Assembly: GCA_964551475.1 (NCBI GenBank)
Contig: CAZKCI010000076.1
Location: forward strand, 1 to 60,967
Direction of reading: 5' to 3'
From: CAZKCI01 sp964551475
Lineage (GTDB): Bacteria; Auribacterota; Erginobacteria; Erginobacterales; CAZKCI01
DNA length: 60,967 nt
Shown here one piece after another: positions 1-7,194 of the stretch. The stretch's first letter is position 1. Each line of letters starts with the position of its first letter. The translations under genes and the position numbers were made by a program. Below the pieces are notes generated by a model. The model was not told the DNA's origin, made no database searches, and was given only the letters and a program-made list of their open reading frames with translations.

Positions 1-269
1 TCGTGAAAACCGACCGAACCGATGAGATAGGCCAGCGGCCATCCTTCGGCGCGGCGGGAGAGAAGCGTCTCATAGGACTCGCTCTCGTCGGGACGGAGAG
101 GACGGCGGAGGTCGAGAAACAGGCGAAAGCGGGGAAGCCCCACCGCGCGGGAGAGGAGCTCCTCACTGGAAGTCCGGGGCCGGTCGGCGCCTTTTTCCCG
201 CAGAAACGCTTCCCCCCGGCGCAGGGCTTCCGCCACGGTCTCCGTTCGAAGCGAGGATGCACAGCTCAT
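1..269 (-). CDS. prmC: PrmC/HemK release factor glutamine methyltransferase, N-terminal part (runs off the window edge)
   Basis: Reverse translation from an ATG at 269 gives 89 open codons to the window edge. The segment carries the helical N-terminal domain of PrmC and ends in the family signature PLAYLIGSVGFH (usually PxAYILGxxxF), which precedes the SAM-binding domain outside the window. PrmC methylates the glutamine of the GGQ motif of release factors 1 and 2. It lies 82 bp downstream of prfA on the same strand, the classical prfA-prmC arrangement. Seen: the open frame and motif. Family knowledge: the function. The catalytic NPPY motif cannot be checked because it is off the window. Confidence 0.85.
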   Translation of the reverse strand, partial: MSCASSLRTETVAEALRRGEAFLREKGADRPRTSSEELLSRAVGLPRFRLFLDLRRPLRPDESESYETLLSRRAEGWPLAYLIGSVGFH

Positions 270-301
270 CGTATCGAGTCCGCCCGCGAGACGAAAAAGG
301 A

Positions 302-374
302 GTCGTGGAGTAATGGAGTAATGAAAGCTGGCGCGCGCGATCAATACTCCATTACTCCGATACTCCATTACTCC
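302..374. repeat. Word-array inverted repeat W13 (GGAGTAAT words) over the prfA stop codon
   Basis: The left arm (307-322) holds two GGAGTAAT words. The right arm (344-374) holds the inverse ATTACTCC words three times, around a GC-rich centre. The prfA stop codon (352-354) lies inside the right arm, so the last residues of RF1 (GSNGVSE) are encoded by repeat words. The transcript could fold into a hairpin between prfA and prmC. Confidence 0.75.
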
Positions 375-1506
375 CTTGTTTGTCGATCGCTTTGAGCTTC
401 TCCGAACGCTCCCAGGCGGCGAGCTTCCCTATCAGCTCGCCGAGATCTCCGGCCACGATCTCCTCCAATCGGTAGAGGGAGACGTTGATCCGGTGGTCGG
501 TGACCCGGTTCTGGGGGAAGTTGTAGGTGCGGATCTTGTCGGACCGGTCGCCGCTCTTGATCTGCTCCTTGCGCTGGCGGGAGAGCTCCTTCTCCCGCTC
601 CTCCCGGCGGCGCTCCAGCAGGCGGGCCCGCAGGACCCGCAGCGCCTTGGCCTTGTTCTTGTGCTGGGATTTCTCGTCCTGGCAGGAGACCACCAGCTCC
701 GAGGGAAGGTGGGTGATCCGCACGGCGGAGTAAGTGGTGTTCACCGACTGCCCCCCGGGCCCGGAGGAGCAGAAGGTGTCGATCCTCAGGTCCTTGGGAT
801 CGATCTGCAGCTCCACCTCCTCGGCTTCGGGCAGGACCGCCACCGTGGCGGCGGAGGTATGGATCCTCCCCTGCGCCTCGGTTTCGGGGACCCGCTGGAC
901 GCGGTGGACGCCGGACTCGAACTTGAACTTGCGGTAGGCGTCGGAACCGGTTACCGCAAAGATCACTTCCTTGAGACCTTTATGGGACGAGGAAGCGGTG
1001 TTCATCCCCTCGACCTTGAGCCCATTGTCTTCGGCGAACTTGGCGTACATCCGGAAAAGATCGGCCGCGAAAAGGGCGGCCTCTTCGCCCCCCGTCCCGG
1101 CCCGGATTTCGACGATGATGTTCCGGGAGTCCTGTTCATCGGGGGGGACGAGCAGATCCCGCAGCTCACCGGTCATTCGGCGCTCCTCACCCTCCAGGCG
1201 GCTCAGCTCTTCCCGGATCAGGGCGGAGAAGTCGGGGTCCGCGGCCGAAGCTTCGAGCAGGTCGCGGTTTTTCTTCAGCTCCTCGGCCACGGCGGTCCGG
1301 CGCTCGCACAGCGAGACCAGCGACTCCAGGCGGGAGCATTCCCGGGCCAGGGCTTTGAAGCGGGCGGCGTTCTTGACGACGCCGGGGACGGACATCTCGG
1401 CCCGGGCCCGGTCCAGATCGGCCTTGAGCTTGAGGAGATCGATCAGGCCGGCCGGGATGGCCACCGCCTCTTCCGGCGGAGCGCCCTTGTCGGTTTCGGA
1501 AACCAT
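352..1506 (-). CDS. prfA: Peptide chain release factor 1
   Basis: Class I release factor that reads UAA and UAG and triggers peptidyl-tRNA hydrolysis. Visible are an N-terminal coiled coil, the PxT anticodon-like motif as PET in RVPETEAQGRIHTSA (about residue 207), and the catalytic GGQ in SSGPGGQSVNTTYSAVR (about residue 251). PxT rather than SPF makes it RF1, not RF2. The frame stays open to a TTG at 1527, but that start lies in an intergenic repeat. I prefer ATG 1506 (384 aa), still some 20 residues longer at the N-terminus than typical RF1. The C-terminal seven residues derive from a repeat. Followed by prmC, preceded by rpmE and rho. Confidence 0.95.
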   Translation of the reverse strand: MVSETDKGAPPEEAVAIPAGLIDLLKLKADLDRARAEMSVPGVVKNAARFKALARECSRLESLVSLCERRTAVAEELKKNRDLLEASAADPDFSALIREELSRLEGEERRMTGELRDLLVPPDEQDSRNIIVEIRAGTGGEEAALFAADLFRMYAKFAEDNGLKVEGMNTASSSHKGLKEVIFAVTGSDAYRKFKFESGVHRVQRVPETEAQGRIHTSAATVAVLPEAEEVELQIDPKDLRIDTFCSSGPGGQSVNTTYSAVRITHLPSELVVSCQDEKSQHKNKAKALRVLRARLLERRREEREKELSRQRKEQIKSGDRSDKIRTYNFPQNRVTDHRINVSLYRLEEIVAGDLGELIGKLAAWERSEKLKAIDKQGSNGVSE

Positions 1507-1520
1507 AACGGCGAGTCCAT

Positions 1521-1640
1521 GGGTCAAGGTTAGGAGGTGGGTTCGGTAAATGGGTAAAGTCGATGGTGCGGCGAGCAGACGGCCAGGCCGACCCCATGAA
1601 CCTCACCCATATTCCAAACCAGTATCCTTGCCCTGACCTA
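1521..1640. repeat. Long inverted word-array W1 (GGTTAGG/AAATGGGT words)
   Basis: Left arm (1521-1572) and right arm (about 1588-1640) are near-complementary over some 50 nt, with a short loop. The words are GGTTAGGAGGTGGGT, TTTGGTAAATGGGT and TCGATGGTG-like units. The element fills the whole prfA-rpmE gap and its right end contains the rpmE stop (TAG of TAGGTCAGGG). Close relatives lie at 10157-10336 and 38641-38756. Confidence 0.85.
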
Positions 1641-1850
1641 TTGACTCTTTTCTTTCTTGGCGTACTTTTTCTTGAAGCGCTCCACCCGCCCTTCGGTGTC
1701 GAGAAGCTTCTGCTTCCCGGTGAAGAGGGGATGGCACTTGGAGCAGACGCCCACCTTCATGTTCTGGCGGGTGGCGCGAGTCTGGATCACCTCGCCGCAG
1801 GCGCAGACGATGGTGGTCTCCCGGTACTCGGGATGGATCTTTTCCTTCAT
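1638..1850 (-). CDS. rpmE: 50S ribosomal protein L31
   Basis: Seventy residues, the usual length of bacterial L31, a component of the large subunit and intersubunit bridge. The zinc-binding cysteines of the C+ type are present (CACG near residue 17 and CSKCH near residue 36), as is the conserved HPEYRETTIVCACGE opening. A strong Shine-Dalgarno (CCGGAGG) lies about 10 nt before the ATG. It sits between rho and prfA on the same strand. Keeping all four metal ligands suggests this is the zinc-containing form, not a zinc-starvation paralogue. Confidence 0.97.
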   Translation of the reverse strand: MKEKIHPEYRETTIVCACGEVIQTRATRQNMKVGVCSKCHPLFTGKQKLLDTEGRVERFKKKYAKKEKSQ

Positions 1851-1988
1851 ATTAAATTTTTCCTCCGGAAAATTTTAAGGTTGTTCCGCGATCGGAAAAT
1901 ATTCTCGCCCTCTAGCGATCCCCCGAAACGACGGCACATTGTAGTACGGGATCAAACTCTTTGAAAGCGCGGAGTTCCCCCGGGAACT

Positions 1989-3419
1989 CTACACTTTCAA
2001 AGACATGAGGAACTCCGCGTTGGTCTTGGTCTTCTTGAGCTTTCCGATCATGAGCTCCATAGCGTCGGTCTGGTTCATCGAGGAGAGCCCCTTGCGCAGG
2101 AGCCAGATCCTCTGGAGCTCGTCCTTGTGGAGGAGGAGCTCCTCCTTGCGGGTTCCCGACTTCTCGATGTTGATCGAGGGGAAGATCCGCTTCTCGGTCA
2201 GCTTGCGGTCGAGGTTCAGCTCCAGGTTGCCGGTGCCCTTGAACTCCTCGAAGATCACGTCGTCCATCTTGGAGCCGGTCTCGATCAGCGCGGTGGCGAT
2301 GATGGTCAGGCTCCCCCCCTCCTCCACGTTGCGGGCCGCCCCGAAGAACTTCTTGGGCTTGGTCAGGGCGCTGGACTCGATCCCGCCCGAAAGCACCTTG
2401 CCGCTGTGGGGCTGGAGGGTGTTGTAGGCCCGGGCCAGGCGGGTGATCGAATCGAGAAGGATGACCACGTCATGGCCGTGCTCGACCAGGCGCTTGGCCT
2501 TCTCGATCACGATCTCGGCCACCCGCACGTGGCGCTCCGGATTCTCGTCGAAGGTGGAGGAGACCACCTCGGCGTTGTGGACGGAGCGCTCGAAATCGGT
2601 CACCTCCTCCGGCCGCTCGTCGATCAGGAGCACGATCATCTTCACCTCGGGCGAGTTGATCAGGATGGCGTTGGCCAGCGCCTTCAGGAGCATGGTCTTG
2701 CCGGTCCGCGGCGCGGCCACGATCAGGCCGCGCTGGCCCTTCCCCACCGGGGTCAGGAGGTCCATCACCCGCATGGAGACGTCGTCGGGGGTGGTCTCCA
2801 GGATGAAGCGCTTGTTCGGGTAGAGGGGGGTGAGGTTGTCGAAGGAGGACTTGGTCTTGGAGATCTCGGGGGTGTCGTAGTTGATCGCCTCCACCCTGAG
2901 CAGGGCGAAGAAGCGCTCCCGGTCCTTGGGCGGGCGGATCTCCCCGGTGACGGTGTCGCCGTTCCTGAGGTCGAACTTGCGGATCTGCGAGGGCGAGACG
3001 TAGATGTCCTCGTTGCAGGCCAGGTAGTTGTAGAGCGGGGAGCGGAGGAAGCCGAACCCGTCGGGGAGCGTCTCCAGGACGCCGCCGCCGAACATGTGCC
3101 CGTTCTGCTCGGCCCGGGCCTTCAGAATCTCGAAGATCAGCTGGTGTTTCTTGAGCGACCGGGCGGAGACGACGTTGAGCCCCCGGGCCATGTTCATCAG
3201 CTCGGTGACGTTCATCTTCTGGAGAGTGACCATGTCCACGTCCCGGGCGGTCCGGGCGGCGGGGGCCGACATGTCGTCGGCCTCGTTCGCCGGACAGGGC
3301 GGCGGGGGGGGAAGCGGCGCCGTCTCCTCCTTCACCGCTTCCACCGGTTTGGCCGGGGCGGCCGGGGCGGCCGGGGCCGCGGCGGCCTTGCTTTTTCTGC
3401 GTCTTTCCAACAGAGCCAT
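1989..3419 (-). CDS. rho: Transcription termination factor Rho
   Basis: Hexameric RNA-dependent ATPase/helicase that ends transcription on untranslated RNA. About 476 aa. The order is an Ala/Pro-rich N-terminal extension (residues 1-60), Rho N domain (about 63-105), cold-shock-like RNA-binding domain (about 108-180, GFGFLRSP), then the ATPase domain with P-loop APRTGKT (about 236-242), LIDERPEEV, LLDSITRLARAYN and KFFGAARNVEEGGSLTI (Q-loop and R-loop regions). Two adjacent ATGs exist; the second (3419) has the better spacing to GGAGGTGC. The residue before the P-loop is Ala where many Rho proteins have Pro. Gene order polA-coaE-rho-rpmE-prfA supports housekeeping status. Confidence 0.97.
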   Translation of the reverse strand: MALLERRRKSKAAAAPAAPAAPAKPVEAVKEETAPLPPPPPCPANEADDMSAPAARTARDVDMVTLQKMNVTELMNMARGLNVVSARSLKKHQLIFEILKARAEQNGHMFGGGVLETLPDGFGFLRSPLYNYLACNEDIYVSPSQIRKFDLRNGDTVTGEIRPPKDRERFFALLRVEAINYDTPEISKTKSSFDNLTPLYPNKRFILETTPDDVSMRVMDLLTPVGKGQRGLIVAAPRTGKTMLLKALANAILINSPEVKMIVLLIDERPEEVTDFERSVHNAEVVSSTFDENPERHVRVAEIVIEKAKRLVEHGHDVVILLDSITRLARAYNTLQPHSGKVLSGGIESSALTKPKKFFGAARNVEEGGSLTIIATALIETGSKMDDVIFEEFKGTGNLELNLDRKLTEKRIFPSINIEKSGTRKEELLLHKDELQRIWLLRKGLSSMNQTDAMELMIGKLKKTKTNAEFLMSLKV

Positions 3420-3541
3420 CATGCACCTCCTTCAAGCTTGCATCCGTATGTTTGTTGTGAATCTAAACAGCGCCTCAGCGGTCGCTGGGATATAAATTCC
3501 AACCTCCCAACCACAACTTCCGAACAAATTACAAAATACAA

Positions 3542-4156
3542 TCAACAAATCTGAGATCTCAGATCCCTCCAGATCGTTTCGACCTGGCGCCTGGTGTTCG
3601 CTAAACTTCCGCTATTGTCGATCACGTAGTCCGCGCGTCTCGCTTTCTCGCGGATCGCCATCTGGGATCTCTGCCTCCGTTCGATCTCCTCCCGGGTCAT
3701 CCGGCGACGCGGGGCCGTGCGCCGGATCACCGTTTCGCGTTCGGCGACCACCGCCACTATTCGGTCGAACAACCTCTCCGTCCCCGCTTCGAAGAGCAGG
3801 GGGACGACGGCCACCACCGGCCGGCGCGAGCGGGCAATCGCTCTCTCCATCGCCCGGATCACCGGGGGATGCACGATCCGGTTCAGGAGCGCCAGCTGAT
3901 CCGGCTTCCCGAACACCTCCGCGGCCAGCCCCCTCCGTTTGATCCTTCCGGCGCCGTCCAGGATCTGGCGGCCGAAGAGCTTTACCGTCCGGCGATAGCC
4001 GTCCGAGCCGCGCCGGAGAACCGGCCTGGCCAGGCGGTCGGTATCGACGATTCTCGCCCCCCGCGCGGCGAACATCTCCGCCACGGTCGACTTGCCCGTC
4101 CCGAATCCGCCGGTGAGGCCGATCCGGAGGGGGCGGCGCGGCGACGGCCGCTTCAT
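3542..4156 (-). CDS. coaE: Dephospho-CoA kinase
   Basis: Last enzyme of coenzyme A synthesis, which phosphorylates the ribose 3'-OH of dephospho-CoA. 204 aa, the usual size. The P-loop GLTGGFGTGKST is near residue 13, followed by the family markers DTDRLAR (DADxxAR), IVHPPV and VVPLLFEAG (VPLLFE). The ATG overlaps the TGA of polA as ATGA, so translation is probably coupled. A much longer open frame continues upstream through polA, but that part is a shadow. Confidence 0.95.
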   Translation of the reverse strand: MKRPSPRRPLRIGLTGGFGTGKSTVAEMFAARGARIVDTDRLARPVLRRGSDGYRRTVKLFGRQILDGAGRIKRRGLAAEVFGKPDQLALLNRIVHPPVIRAMERAIARSRRPVVAVVPLLFEAGTERLFDRIVAVVAERETVIRRTAPRRRMTREEIERRQRSQMAIREKARRADYVIDNSGSLANTRRQVETIWRDLRSQIC

Positions 4157-6789
4157 CTCCCCTCCCCCGTCCACGATTCCAGCTCGCCCCAGCTCTTCCC
4201 CGCGCTCACCGAGACCTTCAGCCTGACCTTCAGCTCGGCCGCCGACTCCATGGCCGAGCGGACCAGCGGAACCAGCTTCCCCGCTTCCCCTTCCGGCCCT
4301 TCGAAGAGAAGCTCGTCGTGGATCTGGAGCAGGGGGCGGGAGGACAGGCCCTGTCCGGCGATCCTCCGGTCGATCTCGATCATCGCCAGCTTGATGATGT
4401 CGGCGGCCGAGCCCTGGATGGGCGTGTTGATCGCGGTCCGCTCGCCGAAGCGGCGGACGTTGATCTGCTCGCTCATGAGCTCCGGGAGATAACGGCGGCG
4501 CTGGAAGAGAGTGACCACATAGCCCTTCTTCTTCGCCTCCTCCAGCGAGGAGCGAATATAAGCCTCCACGCCCCGATATCTCTGAAAATATTCCCGGATG
4601 AAAAGCTCCGCTTCCTTCAGGGTGATCCCGAGATCCTCGGCCAGGCCGAACGGGCCCATTCCGTAGATGATGCCGAAGTTCACGGTCTTGGCCCGACGCC
4701 GCATCTCCTCGGTGACCCCAGAGAGAGGGACGCCGAAGATCTGGGAGGCGGTGAAGGCGTGGATGTCCTGGTCCCGGGAGAAAGCTTCGAGAAGAAGAGG
4801 ATCCCCCGAGAGGTGGGCGAGAACGCGCAGGTCGATCTGCGAGTAATCGGCCGCCACGAAGATCCTCCCCTCCGGACGGGGGACGAAAGCCTTGCGGATC
4901 TCGTTCCCGATCTCGGTCCGGATCGGGATGTTCTGGAGGTTCGGGTTGGCGGAGGAGAGCCGCCCGGTCGCGGTCACCGCCTGGTTGAAAGTGGTGTGGA
5001 TCCGGCCGGTCCGGGGATTGACCAGGGCGGGCAGGGAATCGATGTAGGTCGATTTCAGCTTGAAGAGCTGGCGGAAGGCGAGGATCTTCGCCGGAAGTTC
5101 GTGGACGGCGGAGAGCCGGGTCAGGACCTTGACGTCGGTCGAATAGCCCGTCTTGATCTTCTTCCCCTTCGGGAGCTGGAGCTTCTCGAACAGGATATGG
5201 GCCAGCTGCTTGGGGGAGTTCAGGTTGAACTCCTCGCCGGCGAGATCGTGCATCTCCCGGGTCAGACCGTCGAGCCGTCGGGAGAGGCGAGAGGACATCT
5301 CCTGGAGCCGCTCCCGGTCGATCGCCATCCCCGTCCTCTCCATCCCGACCAGGACCGAGGACAGGGGGATGTCCATGTCCCGGAGCAGTGAGGAGAGGCG
5401 ATGGGAGTCGAGGAGAGGCGAGAATTTTTCCCTGAGCTCGGCCACGGCGGAGGCGCGGGCGACGGCGGCCGCCGCCCGGGAGGAAAGAGCGTTGAGTTCG
5501 CCGGCGGCGGCTCTCTCGGGCAGGGTCCGGGAGAGTTGCTCGCGGGCCAGGCCGGCCAGATCGTGATCCGGGCGGGAGGGGTTCCGGAGATAGGAGGCCA
5601 GCAGTCCGTCCCAGACGATCCCGCGCAGCGTCAGGCCGGAGTTGAGACAGGCATGGGCGGCCGCCTTGGCGTCGTGGACGGCCTTGCCGATGGCGGGATC
5701 GGACAGAAACTCCGCGGCGGCGCGGACGCTCTCCGCGGCGGCCTCCCCGTCCAGGGGCAGATAACATCCCCGGCCTTTCTCCCGGCACACCGCCAGGCCG
5801 AGGAGACGGGCGTCCATGAAATGGCCGTCCTCGACGTCGCAGAAGATCGCGCATTCCCCAGCGCCCGCGAGCCGTTCCCGAAAGAGGGCCGCTCCGCCCG
5901 CCCCGGAGATTGCTTCGGAGACGACCTCCTCCTGCTTTTCGGGAGGAAGCTCCCTGAGGAGCTGGGAAAACTCCAGCTCGCGGAAAAGATCGCGCAGGGC
6001 GTCCCCGGACGGCTCCCGGCAGGAGAGATCCTTCCCGGCGGACGCGAGCGGGACGGCGGCGTCGAGGCGGGTGAGCTCGCGGGAGACCCGCGCCTGGTCG
6101 GCGAAGCGTTTGAGGCTTTCGCGCACCCGGGCGTTCTTCACCTCGTCGGCGTGCGCGAGGACCCCCTCCAGTGTCCGATAGTCGCGGATCAGGGCCACCG
6201 CCGTTTTCTCCCCCACCCCGGGGACGCCGGGGACGTTGTCGATGGCGTCGCCCATCAGGGCGAGGATGTCCGGGATCCGCTCCGGCTCCACGCCGAATGT
6301 CTCGCGAACCGCCTTTTCGTCGAACAGGGTGCCGTCCCCGTGGGGGCTGATCACCTTGATCCGGTCGTTCACCAGCTGGAGGAGGTCCTTGTCACCGGTC
6401 AGGATGAAGACCGAATCCCCTTCCGCCGAAGCCTCGCGGGCCAGCGTGGCCAGGATGTCGTCGGCTTCATAGCCGGGGACGGCGATCCAGGGGATGCCGT
6501 AGCCCTCGGCCGCCCGCTGGATGAGGGGAATCTGGGAGGAAAGGTCGTCGGGCATCGGCTTGCGGGTGGCCTTGTAGTCCTTGAACCTCAGATGGCGGAA
6601 GGTAGGCCCGCGGGAGTCTCCCGCCACCACCACCCGGTCGGGCCCGTAATCCTTGAGGATCTTCTTCAGCATCCGGATGAAGCCGTAGACGGCGTTGGTC
6701 GGCTGTCTCCGGGAGGTGGAGAGGCTCCGGATGGCGTAGAAAGCCCGATAGGCGGCGGACATCCCGTCGATTAAAAGGATTTTTTTCAT
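4153..6789 (-). CDS. polA: DNA polymerase I
   Basis: 878 aa, full three-domain polymerase I. The 5'-nuclease domain occupies residues 1-290 (ILTGDKDLLQLV, MGDAIDNVPGVPGVGEKTA). The central 3'-5' exonuclease fold (about 310-470) looks inactive: the DxE of motif I reads CDVEDG and the Asp of motif II is missing (VHDAKAAAHA). The polymerase domain has motif A DYSQIDLRVLAHLSGD (about 648), motif B RRRAKTVNFGIIYG (about 699) and motif C LLQIHDELLFEG (about 821). The steric-gate position after QI is Asp where most family members have Glu. Roles are Okazaki fragment processing and repair synthesis. No strong Shine-Dalgarno before the ATG. Confidence 0.96.
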   Translation of the reverse strand: MKKILLIDGMSAAYRAFYAIRSLSTSRRQPTNAVYGFIRMLKKILKDYGPDRVVVAGDSRGPTFRHLRFKDYKATRKPMPDDLSSQIPLIQRAAEGYGIPWIAVPGYEADDILATLAREASAEGDSVFILTGDKDLLQLVNDRIKVISPHGDGTLFDEKAVRETFGVEPERIPDILALMGDAIDNVPGVPGVGEKTAVALIRDYRTLEGVLAHADEVKNARVRESLKRFADQARVSRELTRLDAAVPLASAGKDLSCREPSGDALRDLFRELEFSQLLRELPPEKQEEVVSEAISGAGGAALFRERLAGAGECAIFCDVEDGHFMDARLLGLAVCREKGRGCYLPLDGEAAAESVRAAAEFLSDPAIGKAVHDAKAAAHACLNSGLTLRGIVWDGLLASYLRNPSRPDHDLAGLAREQLSRTLPERAAAGELNALSSRAAAAVARASAVAELREKFSPLLDSHRLSSLLRDMDIPLSSVLVGMERTGMAIDRERLQEMSSRLSRRLDGLTREMHDLAGEEFNLNSPKQLAHILFEKLQLPKGKKIKTGYSTDVKVLTRLSAVHELPAKILAFRQLFKLKSTYIDSLPALVNPRTGRIHTTFNQAVTATGRLSSANPNLQNIPIRTEIGNEIRKAFVPRPEGRIFVAADYSQIDLRVLAHLSGDPLLLEAFSRDQDIHAFTASQIFGVPLSGVTEEMRRRAKTVNFGIIYGMGPFGLAEDLGITLKEAELFIREYFQRYRGVEAYIRSSLEEAKKKGYVVTLFQRRRYLPELMSEQINVRRFGERTAINTPIQGSAADIIKLAMIEIDRRIAGQGLSSRPLLQIHDELLFEGPEGEAGKLVPLVRSAMESAAELKVRLKVSVSAGKSWGELESWTGEGR

Positions 6790-7194
6790 GCAACCGCGGG
6801 GAAGCGGCGATAAAACGGGGGCGGCGAAAGGCGCCGGCTGGAGCGGAGCGATGGAAAGGGTTGTGGTTGGTGTCGTGGATCATCCTGCCGTCCGCGCGGG
6901 GCAAACGCCGCGTCGGATGGCCGAACAAGCCGTCAGGGAAGTATCAAGCCAACGACCGTGGGAGGGGCGCTCTTCGGAAAGAGCGCGCTTTCAGCCCCGA
7001 ACCTTTTTGGGATGAATAGAAATAATCCCCGCGCGAGCGCGCAACCGGGGGAGAACAGAATCTCAAGGAACTCTATAATCCGGCGCCACTCTAGCAAGCG
7101 GCCGCGGCGGCGTCAACATTAAAATGTCTCCCGGAGCCGAATACTCAAAACCCGGCGATCGGACGAGATGGATTACTGATCACTTCTTTTCCAG
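6790..7194. other. Intergenic region polA/sensor kinase: palindromes only
   Basis: No gene is supported here. A hairpin at 6963-7000 matches the P2 family (GGGAGGGGC...CAGCCCCGA) but contains an extra inner stem (GCGCTCTT/AAGAGCGC), as if a second palindrome had been inserted. A second GC-rich hairpin lies at 7026-7050 (CCCCGCGCG...ACCGGGG). Both follow the minus-strand sensor kinase gene and could terminate its transcript before polA. Confidence 0.6.

Noticed and set aside
352..1527. TTG 1527 as the prfA start
   Set aside because: The extra seven codons lie at the edge of a W1 repeat, and an in-frame ATG at 1506 already gives a protein longer than usual RF1.
4157..5854. Open frame continuing upstream of coaE to give a 770-aa protein
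   Set aside because: The upstream part is an Arg/Pro/Gly-rich shadow of polA in another frame. Only the last 204 residues, beginning at the ATG overlapping the polA stop, have a protein family.
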